From [Mycobacterium] zoologicum (GTDB taxonomy: Bacteria > Actinomycetota > Actinomycetes > Mycobacteriales > Mycobacteriaceae): DNA of 64,000 nt. The DNA lies in assembly GCF_020172665.1 (NCBI RefSeq), contig NZ_CP083985.1, positions 3,674,333 through 3,738,332 on the forward strand. Reading direction: 5' to 3'. How positions within the stretch are numbered: the first letter of the stretch is position 1; each line of letters begins with the position of its first letter. Made by a program: the position numbers and the translations under genes. The notes beneath the pieces were generated by a model. The model saw only the letters and a list, made by a program, of their open reading frames with translations, did no database searches and was not told where the DNA came from. Positions 26,180-34,435 of the stretch are shown here, one piece after another.

Positions 26180-27043
26180 CTATTGCCCCAGCAGGAAGTC
26201 CACGTGCAGCCGGTTGAACGTCGCCGCGTCCTCGTACTGCGGCCAGTGGCCGCAGCCGGGCATCAGCTCGAACCGGGAGCCCGGGATCATCGACGCGATC
26301 CGTTTGCCCTCCTGCACGTCGGCCGTCGGGTCGTCACTGGTCCAGACCACCAGGGTCGGCGCAGTGATCCTGCCGTATTCAGCCGGCCCCAACAGGTTTC
26401 GGGCCCGGATCTGCGGGTCCTGCAGCGCCATGATGTCGCGCATCGCGTCGATGAATCCCGGCAGCCGGTAGATCCGCTGCCGGCTCGCCACGATGTCGTC
26501 GTAGTCCTTGGACTTGTCCGCCATCAGCCACTTGATCCGCGCCTGGACCGTCTCCCAGGTCGGGTTCTCGACCGCGGCCATCGACAACGTGATGATCCGC
26601 TGCATCACCTCCGGGTCGGCCTGGGAGCCGCCGGCGGTGTTGAGTACCAGGCGCTCGACGCGGTCCGGGTGGTCGATGGCGGCCCGCGCCGCCACCCAAC
26701 CGCCCAGTGACTCACCGCTGATATTCGCCTTGGCGGCGCCGATGGTGTCCAGCACCGCCATCAAGTGGGTGACGTAGTGCGAGATCTCCAGCGGGTGTCC
26801 GGGCTTGTCGGTGTAGCCGTGGCCGAGCATGTCGATCGACCAGGTGCAGAAGTGCTCGGCGTGTGCGGCGAGGTTGCGCACGTAGGCCTCGGCGTGGCCG
26901 CCGGAGCCGTGCAGCAGCACCAGTGCCGGCAGTGCCGGGTCGCCGGCCCGCAGGTAGCGGGTCCGCACGCCGGCGGCATCGAGATAGCCCTGCTCGAATG
27001 CGACGCCCTGCAGGTCGCTCCAGATGCTCTCGAAGGCCGGCAT
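26180..27043 (-). CDS. mhpC: MhpC-like meta-cleavage C-C hydrolase
   Basis: A 287-residue alpha/beta hydrolase. It shows [23 protein letters not shown], nucleophile elbow GESLGG, acid in VWTSDDP and His in [10 protein letters not shown]. Position next to mhpA and mhpB suggests hydrolysis of the ring-opened dienoate to 2-hydroxypenta-2,4-dienoate plus an acid. The elbow has Glu instead of the Asn/His common in MhpC. ATG 27043 has GAGG five to six bases upstream. First gene of the nine-gene operon facing the IclR gene. Gene name by context as much as sequence. Confidence 0.82.
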   Translation of the reverse strand: MPAFESIWSDLQGVAFEQGYLDAAGVRTRYLRAGDPALPALVLLHGSGGHAEAYVRNLAAHAEHFCTWSIDMLGHGYTDKPGHPLEISHYVTHLMAVLDTIGAAKANISGESLGGWVAARAAIDHPDRVERLVLNTAGGSQADPEVMQRIITLSMAAVENPTWETVQARIKWLMADKSKDYDDIVASRQRIYRLPGFIDAMRDIMALQDPQIRARNLLGPAEYGRITAPTLVVWTSDDPTADVQEGKRIASMIPGSRFELMPGCGHWPQYEDAATFNRLHVDFLLGQ

Positions 27044-27063
27044 CGCCACCTCGTCCTGGTCGA

Positions 27064-27099
27064 GGAAATGGACGGAAACGTCATTTCCGATTTAGGAAA
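27064..27099. promoter_or_regulatory. IclR-type operator cluster
   Basis: GGAAACGTCATTTCC (27074-27088) and TTTCCGATTTAGGAAA (27084-27099) are overlapping inverted repeats of GGAAA/TTTCC, with another GGAAA at 27064. The GGAAA spacings of 10 and 21 bases are one and two helical turns. IclR-family proteins commonly bind GGAAA-N4/5-TTTCC palindromes. The cluster lies in the divergent mhp/IclR region. Confidence 0.65.
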
Positions 27100-27116
27100 G
27101 TAATCCGTGCTTTTAT

Positions 27117-27132
27117 CGCACACATGTGTACG
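27117..27132. promoter_or_regulatory. 16-base palindrome in the IclR promoter
   Basis: CG-c-ACACATGTGT-a-CG is symmetric at 14 of 16 positions. It sits directly before a TATATT (27134-27139) that could be the -10 box for the IclR gene, so it could be a second operator. Confidence 0.5.
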
Positions 27133-27185
27133 TTATATTCAAGAGCATCACTCTCAACGGGATGGATGTCAAGGAGACAGTGCCG

Positions 27186-27887
27186 ATGACCACGCTGAAG
27201 CCCGACGCCGCGGCCGATGCCACACCGGGTTCGCAGACCCTGGCCAGGGGGCTGGCGGCGCTGCAGGCGGTGGCCGCCACCCCCGAAGGACTGACCATCG
27301 CGCAGATCGCCGACCAGGTCGGCGTGCACCGCACCATCGCCTACCGCCTGCTGAACACGCTGACCAGCTTCCGGCTGGTGGCACGCGGCGAGGACAGCCG
27401 CTACCGCTCGGCGGCCGCGCTGGCCGTCCTCGGCGCCTCGTTCGACAACAACGTCCGCCAGCTGAGCCTGCCGATCCTGCGCACGCTGGCCGACGAACTC
27501 GGCTCCACGGTGTCGCTGCTGGTGGCCGAGGGTGACCAGCAGGTGGCCGTCGCCGTCATCGTGCCCACCCAGGTCGGTTATCAGCTGGCGTTCCACGAGG
27601 GCAGCCGCCACCCGCTCGATCGTGGGGCCGCCGGGATCGCACTGTCGGCCGGCATGCCCGCACACGCCGGGGAACGCGAGATCGTCGGGCAGACCCGGGA
27701 GCGCGGTTGGGTGGTCACCCATGGCGAGATCGAGCCCGGCGTCTACGGACTGGCGGTGCCGGTGCGGCGCCGGCCACCCGCGCCGGCCACCTGCATCAAC
27801 CTGATCTCGCACCGCGAGGACGTGGTGCTGCGCGGGCGCGACGCGGCGCTGGCCGCAGCAGCCCGACTGTCGGAGATCCTCAGCTAG
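27186..27887 (+). CDS. IclR-family transcriptional regulator
   Basis: A 233-residue protein with an N-terminal winged helix (LTIAQIADQVGVHRTIAYRLLNTL, about residues 35-60) and an IclR effector domain. It is somewhat shorter than the usual 250-270. ATG 27186 has AAGGAG nine bases upstream; an earlier frame start at 27126 lies in the promoter. Divergent from the mhp-like operon, it is the natural candidate regulator of ring-cleavage genes, as MhpR-type IclR proteins are elsewhere. It is followed by a second KstD-like gene after 36 bases. Confidence 0.9.
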   Translation: MTTLKPDAAADATPGSQTLARGLAALQAVAATPEGLTIAQIADQVGVHRTIAYRLLNTLTSFRLVARGEDSRYRSAAALAVLGASFDNNVRQLSLPILRTLADELGSTVSLLVAEGDQQVAVAVIVPTQVGYQLAFHEGSRHPLDRGAAGIALSAGMPAHAGEREIVGQTRERGWVVTHGEIEPGVYGLAVPVRRRPPAPATCINLISHREDVVLRGRDAALAAAARLSEILS

Positions 27888-27923
27888 TTCGGTGCCGCAA
27901 CGAGGCCGGAAGGGAAGCTCGCC

Positions 27924-29546
27924 ATGCACGAATGGGACAACACCGTCGACGTGGTCGTGCTGGGTACCGGCGGCGCCGGACTCACCGCGGCACTGACCGC
28001 TGCGATCGGCGGCGCGTCGGTCGCACTCTACGAGAAGTCCGGCACCGTCGGTGGCACCACTGCGGTCTCCGGCGGCATCGCCTGGATCCCGGCGCATGAT
28101 CGGGCCCCCGGGCTGACCGCCGACGCCGCCCTGGACTACCTGCGAGCCCAGTCCTTCGGTGCGATGGACGACAAACTGGTGACGACGTTCGTTCGCACCG
28201 GGCCAGAGATGGTCGACTTCGTCGAGAAGCACAGCGACGTCCGATTCGAGGTCGCCAACGGCTTCCCGGACTACAAGCCGGAACTGCCGGGCGGGCGTCC
28301 GTCCGGTGGGCGCTCGCTGAGCCCGCTGCCCTATGACCTGTCCCGGCTCGGGCCCTGGGCCGACCGGATCACCGCGTTCCCGGCCGACTACAGCAACGTC
28401 GGATTCGACGCCGAGACCCGGGCCCGGCTGCACGCCGACGTCGGGACGGACTCGCACGACGTCTGTGTGGCCGGCACCGCGTTGATCGCCGGGCTGCTGC
28501 GCGGTGTGCTCGACGCCGGGATCATCCCGCAGACCAACTGCCGCGGAGTCGAACTCATCGCCGGGGCGTCCGGAGAACACCCGGGAGTGGCTGGGGTGCG
28601 CGTCGAGTGCGAGACCGGCTCGGTGCGGGTGCGCGCGCGGCGCGGGGTCATCCTGGCCAACGGCGGCTTCGAATGGGACCCCACGTTGGTGGAGGCATTC
28701 CTGCGCGGGCCGATGCGCGGCGCGGTATCACCGCCGAACAACACCGGCGATGCCCTGCGAATGGCGATGGCGCACGGCGCCGACCTGGCCAACATGGGTG
28801 AGGCGTGGTGGGTTCCGATCGTCCGGATTCCCGGTGACACCATGGACGGCCACCAGCGCAGTCGCAGCGTCCGGTTGGAGCGCACCCGACCGCGCAGCAT
28901 CATCGTCAATCGGGCCGGCCGGCGGTTCGTCAACGAGGCCTGCGACTACAACTCGATGGCCGGCGCCTTCCACTATCTGGAACCGCGCGGCGGCTACGTC
29001 AACGACCCGGCCTGGATCGTGTTCGACGCCGAGCACCTGCGCCGCTTCGGGTTCCTCGGCACCCCGCCCGGGGGCGAGGTACCGGACTGGTTCGCCCAGG
29101 CGCCCGATCTGCCCGGCCTGGCCGCGGCGACCGGTATCGACGGATGCGGACTGACATCGACGGTCGCCGCGTGGAACCGCAACGTCGCGGCGGACTGCGA
29201 TCCCGAGTTCGGCCGCGGCTCCAGCGCCTACGACGGCTACTGGGGCGACGACCAGGCCACCACCCCGGCCGGCCGCACCCTGGGCCCGTTGGACACCGCG
29301 CCTTACTATGCGGTGCCGCTGTCGGTGGGGTCGATGGGGACCAAGGGCGGGCCGCGCACCGACGACGACGGGCGGGTCCTGCATGTGACCGGACATCCGA
29401 TCCGCGGCCTGTTCGCCGCCGGCAATGCGATGGCGGGAGTGACCGGACGCGCTTACGGTGGAGCGGGCGGCACCATCGGTCCCGCGATGGTGTTCGGCTT
29501 CCGGGCCGGGCAGGCCGCAGCCGGAAATGTTATTCTCGCTGACTAA
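27924..29546 (+). CDS. KstD-like FAD-dependent dehydrogenase
   Basis: A 540-residue flavoprotein of the same family as the gene at 21853-23601 but clearly divergent. The FAD site is GTGGAGLTAALTAA, followed by GGTTAVSGGIAWIP and ILANGGFEWD, and it ends with RAYGGAGGTIGPAMVFG retaining the catalytic Tyr and Gly positions. ATG 27924 is preceded by GGAAGGGAAG. With the other copy on the opposite side of the IclR gene, both are probably induced together and may act on different ring positions or on successive intermediates. Confidence 0.88.
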   Translation: MHEWDNTVDVVVLGTGGAGLTAALTAAIGGASVALYEKSGTVGGTTAVSGGIAWIPAHDRAPGLTADAALDYLRAQSFGAMDDKLVTTFVRTGPEMVDFVEKHSDVRFEVANGFPDYKPELPGGRPSGGRSLSPLPYDLSRLGPWADRITAFPADYSNVGFDAETRARLHADVGTDSHDVCVAGTALIAGLLRGVLDAGIIPQTNCRGVELIAGASGEHPGVAGVRVECETGSVRVRARRGVILANGGFEWDPTLVEAFLRGPMRGAVSPPNNTGDALRMAMAHGADLANMGEAWWVPIVRIPGDTMDGHQRSRSVRLERTRPRSIIVNRAGRRFVNEACDYNSMAGAFHYLEPRGGYVNDPAWIVFDAEHLRRFGFLGTPPGGEVPDWFAQAPDLPGLAAATGIDGCGLTSTVAAWNRNVAADCDPEFGRGSSAYDGYWGDDQATTPAGRTLGPLDTAPYYAVPLSVGSMGTKGGPRTDDDGRVLHVTGHPIRGLFAAGNAMAGVTGRAYGGAGGTIGPAMVFGFRAGQAAAGNVILAD

Positions 29547-29579
29547 GAATCTGGATCTTGGAGGGTGGTGGAGCGGCCC

Positions 29580-30008
29580 GTGAAAGCCCTGGTACCGGCT
29601 GTGCCCGCTGCGCTGGTTGGCCTGACCTGCGCCGGCCTGCTGACGTCGGCACCCGCAGGCGCCGACGACCCGGCAGCGCACCGTGTGCACTACACCGTCA
29701 GCGCCACCCAGACCGCACAGGCGTCGGTCTACTATCGCGAGGTTCAGCCACCCAACTTCGGCGAGTACAGCCACAACCCGTACCAGTACAGTCCACGTGC
29801 GGATGTCATCGTCGGGCCCAACCAACCCTGGATCTTCGACACCACACTCGCCGATCCGCAGGACTGGGCAATGGTGGTGGTGTCGCTGCCGGGCAACCAC
29901 AAGGAGCTTGCCAGCCCCGGGTTCGTCTGCGAGTTGCGCGTCGATGACGTCGTCGTCGCCACCGACTCGGGCACCAAGGGTGCACTCTGCTCGACTCGGA
30001 CCTGGTAG
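29580..30008 (+). CDS. Exported MmpS-like small protein
   Basis: A 142-residue protein with a signal peptide (KALVPAVPAALVGLTCAGLLTSAPAGA, cleavage near residue 29) followed by a beta-rich domain. HRVHYTVSA and the C-terminal CELRVDDVVVATDSGTKGALCS resemble the extracytoplasmic domain of MmpS transport accessory proteins, with two Cys likely to form a disulfide. GTG 29580 has GGAG six bases upstream. No MmpL partner is present; it precedes two Mce-associated proteins, which suggests a cell-envelope transport role. Function inferred only. Confidence 0.72.
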   Translation: MKALVPAVPAALVGLTCAGLLTSAPAGADDPAAHRVHYTVSATQTAQASVYYREVQPPNFGEYSHNPYQYSPRADVIVGPNQPWIFDTTLADPQDWAMVVVSLPGNHKELASPGFVCELRVDDVVVATDSGTKGALCSTRTW

Positions 30009-30017
30009 GGAGGCTTG

Positions 30018-30743
30018 ATGGGTTCGCGTGATCCGGGTGAACCGGATGAGGCGGTGACGCTCGCCGAGGCCGAGGCGCACGCCGCTGCGACCGCGGCCGA
30101 GGCAGCCAGCGCTCGCGCGAAGCTGCTCAAGTTGCGGCAGGACCGCGCGGAGACTGAGGCGGCCACCGCCGCCGAACCCGCCGAACCCGCTCCCGAAACC
30201 ACGACCGCAGTCGCCGAGCCCGCCGGGTGGCGCAGCCGACTCCACATCGGCTGGGTCGGCCGGCACCTGCCCGTGGTGGCGGCGGCCCTGGTGGCCCTGG
30301 CCGTCGGAGGCCTCCTGGTCAGCGATGTGCTGATGCTCGTCGGCCATCGGGCCGTCATCCAGCGCGAACGCCAGGCGGCCGAATACTCCGCGGCCGCCCG
30401 ACAGGGTGTGGTGACGGTGATGTCACTGAACTACGAGACCGTCGAAGACGACGTCAAACGCATCCTGGACAACTCCACCGGCGAATTCCGCAAGGACTTC
30501 GAGGCCCACGCCGGCGACTTCATCAAGGCCGCACGGGAGGGGAAGGCCATCACCGAGGCCGCCGCCACCGTCTCCGGTATCGAGTCGATGTCGGCCAATG
30601 AGGCGGTGGTGCTGGTCGCCGCCACCACCAAGGTCACCAACGCCGCCGGGGCCAAGGAAGAGCTGCGCAGCTGGCGCCTCACCATCCACATGACCCGCGA
30701 CGGCGATCAGGCCAAGGTTTCGAAGGTGGACTTCGCCACATGA
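30018..30743 (+). CDS. Mce-associated membrane protein
   Basis: A 241-residue protein with an acidic, alanine-rich coiled-coil-like N-terminus (about 10-70), one membrane segment (about 84-107) and a C-terminal SnoaL/NTF2-like domain (RQGVVTVMSLNYETVEDDVKRILDNSTGEF...). This is the layout of Mas proteins encoded with mce operons. ATG 30018 has GGGAGG just upstream. Mas genes normally follow mceF on the same strand; here they are convergent with the mce operon. Likely stabilises or assists the Mce importer. Confidence 0.87.
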   Translation: MGSRDPGEPDEAVTLAEAEAHAAATAAEAASARAKLLKLRQDRAETEAATAAEPAEPAPETTTAVAEPAGWRSRLHIGWVGRHLPVVAAALVALAVGGLLVSDVLMLVGHRAVIQRERQAAEYSAAARQGVVTVMSLNYETVEDDVKRILDNSTGEFRKDFEAHAGDFIKAAREGKAITEAAATVSGIESMSANEAVVLVAATTKVTNAAGAKEELRSWRLTIHMTRDGDQAKVSKVDFAT

Positions 30744-31351
30744 GCCAGTCCGAAGAGACCACCGAGACCACCGAGGCCGTCGAGCCGGCCGAGCCGGCCG
30801 AGCCGGCCGAGACGGCCGCCCCGGAGGAGACCGCGGCCACCGAACCCACAGCCGCGGAGCCCGTTTCCCACGGTGGCCGGATCGCGGCAGCACTGGGGGC
30901 GCTGTTGACCGTCGCCGCTGCCCTGACCTGTTGGCTCTACTTCGGGATATACCGGGCCGACCGACAGGTCGGCGTCGAGGCCGAGCAGGCGGCCATGGCG
31001 GCGGCCGCCGACGGTGCGGTTGCCGTGCTGACCTATTCGCCGCCAACCCTGGAGAAGGACTTCGCCGCGGCGCAACAACATCTCACCGGCGACTTCCTCT
31101 CGTACTACACCGATTTCACCGAGAAGGTCGTCACCCCGGCGGCCAAGCAGAAGGGCGTCCAGACGGTGGCCGCAGTGGTCCGCAAGGGTATCGTGAGCCT
31201 GGGGCCCAACCGCGCCGAGGTGCTGGTCTTCATCAACCAGACCACGGTCAGCCAGGCCAATCCGGACGGCGCCTTCTCGATGAGCAGCGTCAAGGTCGGC
31301 CTGGAGAAGCACGACGGCCGGTGGCTGATCTCGTCGTTCGACCCGGTCTAG
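30740..31351 (+). CDS. Mce-associated membrane protein
   Basis: A 203-residue Mas-type protein: acidic N-terminus with repeated EPAE units (about residues 14-24), one membrane segment (about 46-68) and the conserved periplasmic domain (ADGAVAVLTYSPPTLEKDFAAAQQHLTGDF). ATG 30740 overlaps the previous stop (ATGA), so the two Mas proteins are translated together. Probably works with the preceding Mas protein at the Mce complex. Confidence 0.87.
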   Translation: MSQSEETTETTEAVEPAEPAEPAETAAPEETAATEPTAAEPVSHGGRIAAALGALLTVAAALTCWLYFGIYRADRQVGVEAEQAAMAAAADGAVAVLTYSPPTLEKDFAAAQQHLTGDFLSYYTDFTEKVVTPAAKQKGVQTVAAVVRKGIVSLGPNRAEVLVFINQTTVSQANPDGAFSMSSVKVGLEKHDGRWLISSFDPV

Positions 31352-31352
31352 C

Positions 31353-31393
31353 AGCGATCGCAAGCGCGGCGGAGCCGGGCGCTGCGGGTCGCT
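31353..31393. terminator. Possible hairpin between convergent operons
   Basis: AGCGATCGCAAGCGC can pair imperfectly with GCGCTGCGGGTCGCT across an 11-base loop, with a bulge. It lies between the Mas operon (+) and the last small exported protein of the mce operon (-). No U-run. Confidence 0.35.
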
Positions 31394-31408
31394 GCCATCG
31401 GCACAGCG

Positions 31409-31864
31409 TTACATCCGCACCAGCGCGAACGTCCAGGTGTTCACTCCTGGCGGTCCGTTGAAACATCCTGTCTCGTAGTGTGATTCAACGACACCGACCA
31501 GTGTGTTGGCATCCCAGGTGTAGACGTCATGACTCGGCAGCATCGCACCCGGGCAACGCAGGCCGTCAGCGACGTCGGTGGCGAACGAGTACTTGCCGTC
31601 GACCAGCCGAGCGGTACCGCCGTAATACTGGCGGCCGAAGAAGTGCGGCCTGTCTATGGCGCTGATCGTCACGCAACCGGGCGGCAGCTCGTCGAACTTT
31701 CCCGGCGTCTCGCACGGGTAGGCCGCCCACACCCACGAGGCGTCGGTCCACCGGTTGCTCTCGACGTCGTAATTGCCATAGGGCATGTCCGCCGCTGCCT
31801 GCGGCGCCAACACCGTGGCGACGGACAGCGCCGCGAGCCCGGCACCGAAAGCGGTTCGCAACAT
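31409..31864 (-). CDS. Small exported protein of unknown function
   Basis: A 151-residue protein with an N-terminal signal peptide ending at QAAA (about residue 25) and a mature domain with four Cys and many Trp/Tyr (SWVWAAYPCETPGK, RCPGAMLP, ETGCFNGPPGVNTW). No known family recognised. ATG 31864 with GGGAG about eight bases upstream. Last of three small exported proteins following mceF; their position suggests a role at the envelope with the Mce system. Confidence 0.78.
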   Translation of the reverse strand: MLRTAFGAGLAALSVATVLAPQAAADMPYGNYDVESNRWTDASWVWAAYPCETPGKFDELPPGCVTISAIDRPHFFGRQYYGGTARLVDGKYSFATDVADGLRCPGAMLPSHDVYTWDANTLVGVVESHYETGCFNGPPGVNTWTFALVRM

Positions 31865-31902
31865 TGTTCAGGCTCCCTCGATCTGCCAAACCAACTGCGC
31901 CA

Positions 31903-32313
31903 CTACAGATCCCCCCGACGCCAAAGCGTTTCACCGTCAGGAACGCAGGTCAACAACAACCCGTCGGGCGCCTGGGCAACCTCACCGTCGAAGGTGTCGC
32001 ACTTGGTGCCCTCCTCCTTGACGCCGTGCATCTCCGGAGACCGGAACCAGCGCGGGTCGTAGCGGCGCGGCGATGCGCAGAACACCAGCCGGCCCGGCAG
32101 GTTCGACGCCCCGGCGACAGCGGACCCGAAGACGTAGTAGGTGGTGTTGTCGCACGGCGAACCCATGACGACATTGGGCATGATCCCGGGAGTGCATGCC
32201 GGGACATCGCATTGCGGCACAAAAGGTTCAGCGGTCGCCGAACCTGCCGGCGCCAGGGTGCCGGCAGCTACTGCGACTCCCACCGCCGTCGCGAGTATCC
32301 ACGTGTTGTGCAT
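31903..32313 (-). CDS. Small exported protein of unknown function
   Basis: A 136-residue protein with a signal peptide (ILATAVGVAVAAGTLAPAGSATA) and a Cys-rich mature part (QCDVPACTPG, MGSPCDNTTYYVFG, VFCASP, KCDTF, LTCVP), probably disulfide-bonded. I recognise no family. ATG 32313 has GGGAG only three bases upstream; an ATG at 32325 (four residues longer) is an alternative. Second of three exported proteins after mceF. Confidence 0.75.
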   Translation of the reverse strand: MHNTWILATAVGVAVAAGTLAPAGSATAEPFVPQCDVPACTPGIMPNVVMGSPCDNTTYYVFGSAVAGASNLPGRLVFCASPRRYDPRWFRSPEMHGVKEEGTKCDTFDGEVAQAPDGLLLTCVPDGETLWRRGDL

Positions 32314-32327
32314 CCGCTCCCCCATCC

Positions 32328-32834
32328 CTACAACCGCTGCAGACTCAGCGGCATCTGGATCACCGTGGGCTGGTTGCGCCCACAGGCACCCGAGACCCCG
32401 ATCGTCCTGTCGTAACCGACCAACCGATCGACGTTGAGCTTGTCCCACTGGCCGTTGGCGTCACTGCCCTGGAACTGGTAGCGCTGGCGGCCCGACGAAG
32501 TGGTGCCGTCCGGGCAGGTCTGCCAGTTCTCATGGAATCGGTCGACGATCCAGCGCGAGGTGCGGAACTCCACCGGTGCGGTCCAGCCCTGGTCACTGCT
32601 CACCTGACCGGTGCACTGGTGGGCGTTGGCGCAGCTGGAGCTGAAAGTCCACACCGACACCACGGTGTGCTCGTCCATGTAGACCTCGTTGGTCTTGGCC
32701 CAGTCGCCGTTCGAGACCACCCGGTAGGGACCGTTGAGTTCGAAACCCAGGCCCGCCTGCGCCGGTGGTGCAGCCGTGAGCCCCAGTGCCAGCCCGACTG
32801 CCGCTGCGGCAAAAGATGATTCACGAATGCGCAT
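32328..32834 (-). CDS. Small exported protein of unknown function
   Basis: A 168-residue protein with signal peptide RESSFAAAAVGLALGLTAAPPAQA and a mature domain with Cys pairs (SSSCANAHQC, WQTCPDG, SGACGRNQP). Similar small exported proteins, as I recall, are found after mce operons in mycobacteria; their function is unknown. ATG 32834 has GGGAGG with good spacing, and the gene begins 13 bases after mceF, so it belongs to the same transcript. Confidence 0.8.
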   Translation of the reverse strand: MRIRESSFAAAAVGLALGLTAAPPAQAGLGFELNGPYRVVSNGDWAKTNEVYMDEHTVVSVWTFSSSCANAHQCTGQVSSDQGWTAPVEFRTSRWIVDRFHENWQTCPDGTTSSGRQRYQFQGSDANGQWDKLNVDRLVGYDRTIGVSGACGRNQPTVIQMPLSLQRL

Positions 32835-32847
32835 GACAGATCCTCCC

Positions 32848-34434
32848 TCAGCTCGGCATCAAATCGGTCCAGGACTTGGCAGTCGAACCGGTCACCAGGT
32901 TGGTCTGCTGCTCATATCGGCCGTCGGGGGTCATGTACTTGCCGGTATTCGGGTCATAGGGCAGCACCGCAACCGACGGCCCGCCGCCGTCATAGCCCGA
33001 CGGTGCGACACCCGGTGCCGACGGTGACGCGGCAGCCGGCGGCGGACCCGGCGCCTCGGGCGGCGGCGCGGGCACCACCGGCCGGGGCGCATCCGGTGGG
33101 GTGCCGGAGCGCACGGCGCCCGGCGGCATCGGGGTTCCTTCGGTGGGAGCGAAGATCCGTTCCTGGAAATCCACCCGGTCGTCGACCGGATAGCCCTGCT
33201 TGAGCAGGTTGGGGTCGAACGGCCCCGGACCGGTGAGGTGCTGGCGCATCGCGATCGGGACGAATCCCCTCGGGTCGTCGCAGAGTTCGACGGTCGGCGC
33301 GCGCTTGCCCGGATGCTCGATGCACGGGAAGTTGCGGGCACCGCGCACCGAGGTAGGCGAATCCTGCGGCAGTTTGCAGTACAGCCCGTCCGGGGTGTCG
33401 ATGGTGGTGGTATCGGCCGGCGACCGCCATGACGACTGGGGCAGGAATCCGACCGTGCACGGGTTGGGGTCACCGAAGGTCAGCGTGAAGTCGCCCTGGG
33501 GCAGGCCGGTCGGATTGTTCTTCGGCAGACCGAAAGACTGCTGTGCCGCAATGTATCCGGGCAACAGCACCAGCAACTGCTCGATCGACGGGTTGTAGGC
33601 CAGCAGCACCTGCCCGACGGTGTTCAGGTTCGCCAGCAGGATCGGCAGCGTCGGCTTGAGATCCTGCATCAGTCCCGACACCTCGTCGGCGAAGCCGGGC
33701 CCGCGCTGCAGGATCGCCCGCAACTGGGGCTCGTTGACGGCCACCTGACCGGTGATCCCGGCCATGCTGCGCGCGAAGGTCCGGATCGCACCGGTGCTCT
33801 TCTCCTGGGAATCGAGCAGTCGCGCGCCGTCGTCGATCAGTCGGCGCATCCGCCCCGAGACGCCGTTGGCGTCGTGGCTGATGGTCGCCGCCGAGTCCAG
33901 CAGGGACTGGAAGTCATAGCCCGCACCGTTGAACGCCTGATAGGTCTCGCCGAGCAGCTGACTGACCTTGTCCTTGGGGATGCTGTCGACCAGCGTGCTG
34001 ACCTGGTCGAGCATCGGCCCGACCTGTTGCGGCACTTCGGTGTTCGCCGCCGAGATCACCGAACCGTTCTGAAGGTACGGCGCGCCGTCACTGCGCGGCA
34101 GCAGATCGACATACTGCTCCCCGACCGCCGACACACTGCGCACCGCGGCCTGCAGATCCGCCGGGACGCGAGGCGAACGCTGCAGCGACAGCGTGGCCCG
34201 CACCCCGGTCGGTGTCAGGGCGACATCGGTGACCGTTCCGATCTGCACGCCGTTGTAGGTGACGTTGGCGAACCGATACAGCCCGCCCGTCTCGGGCAGG
34301 TCCAACTTCACCGTCACCCGGCCGATCCCGAGCATGGTCGGCACCTGCATGTAGCCGAACAGCATCGCTCCCACGCCGATCACCGAGGCGATCGTGAACA
34401 GGATCAGCTGCATCCGGACAAAGCGTGTGAGCAT
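32848..34434 (-). CDS. mceF: Mce family protein F
   Basis: A 528-residue Mce protein: one N-terminal membrane helix (about 8-30), the MlaD/Mce domain (about 35-115: VTVKLDLPETGGLYRFANVTYNGVQIGTV), a helical domain, and a long proline-rich tail (about 430-500). Mce proteins form a hexameric tube carrying lipids across the periplasm. The sixth of the set by order and by the GLYRFANVTYNG signature of F members. ATG 34434 lies one base after the mceE stop; GTG 34443 is possible but its ribosome site is too close. Confidence 0.92.
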   Translation of the reverse strand: MLTRFVRMQLILFTIASVIGVGAMLFGYMQVPTMLGIGRVTVKLDLPETGGLYRFANVTYNGVQIGTVTDVALTPTGVRATLSLQRSPRVPADLQAAVRSVSAVGEQYVDLLPRSDGAPYLQNGSVISAANTEVPQQVGPMLDQVSTLVDSIPKDKVSQLLGETYQAFNGAGYDFQSLLDSAATISHDANGVSGRMRRLIDDGARLLDSQEKSTGAIRTFARSMAGITGQVAVNEPQLRAILQRGPGFADEVSGLMQDLKPTLPILLANLNTVGQVLLAYNPSIEQLLVLLPGYIAAQQSFGLPKNNPTGLPQGDFTLTFGDPNPCTVGFLPQSSWRSPADTTTIDTPDGLYCKLPQDSPTSVRGARNFPCIEHPGKRAPTVELCDDPRGFVPIAMRQHLTGPGPFDPNLLKQGYPVDDRVDFQERIFAPTEGTPMPPGAVRSGTPPDAPRPVVPAPPPEAPGPPPAAASPSAPGVAPSGYDGGGPSVAVLPYDPNTGKYMTPDGRYEQQTNLVTGSTAKSWTDLMPS

Positions 34435-34435
34435 G

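Noticed and set aside
26180-27043. Naming the hydrolase as certain MhpC
   Set aside because: The GESLGG elbow is atypical, so the name rests largely on its neighbours; kept as MhpC-like.
29545-29559. AAGAATCTGGATCTT as a fourth GAGARTnnnATTCTY site upstream of the MmpS-like gene
   Set aside because: It differs at three positions from site 3 and breaks the right half-site; not convincing without a binding test.
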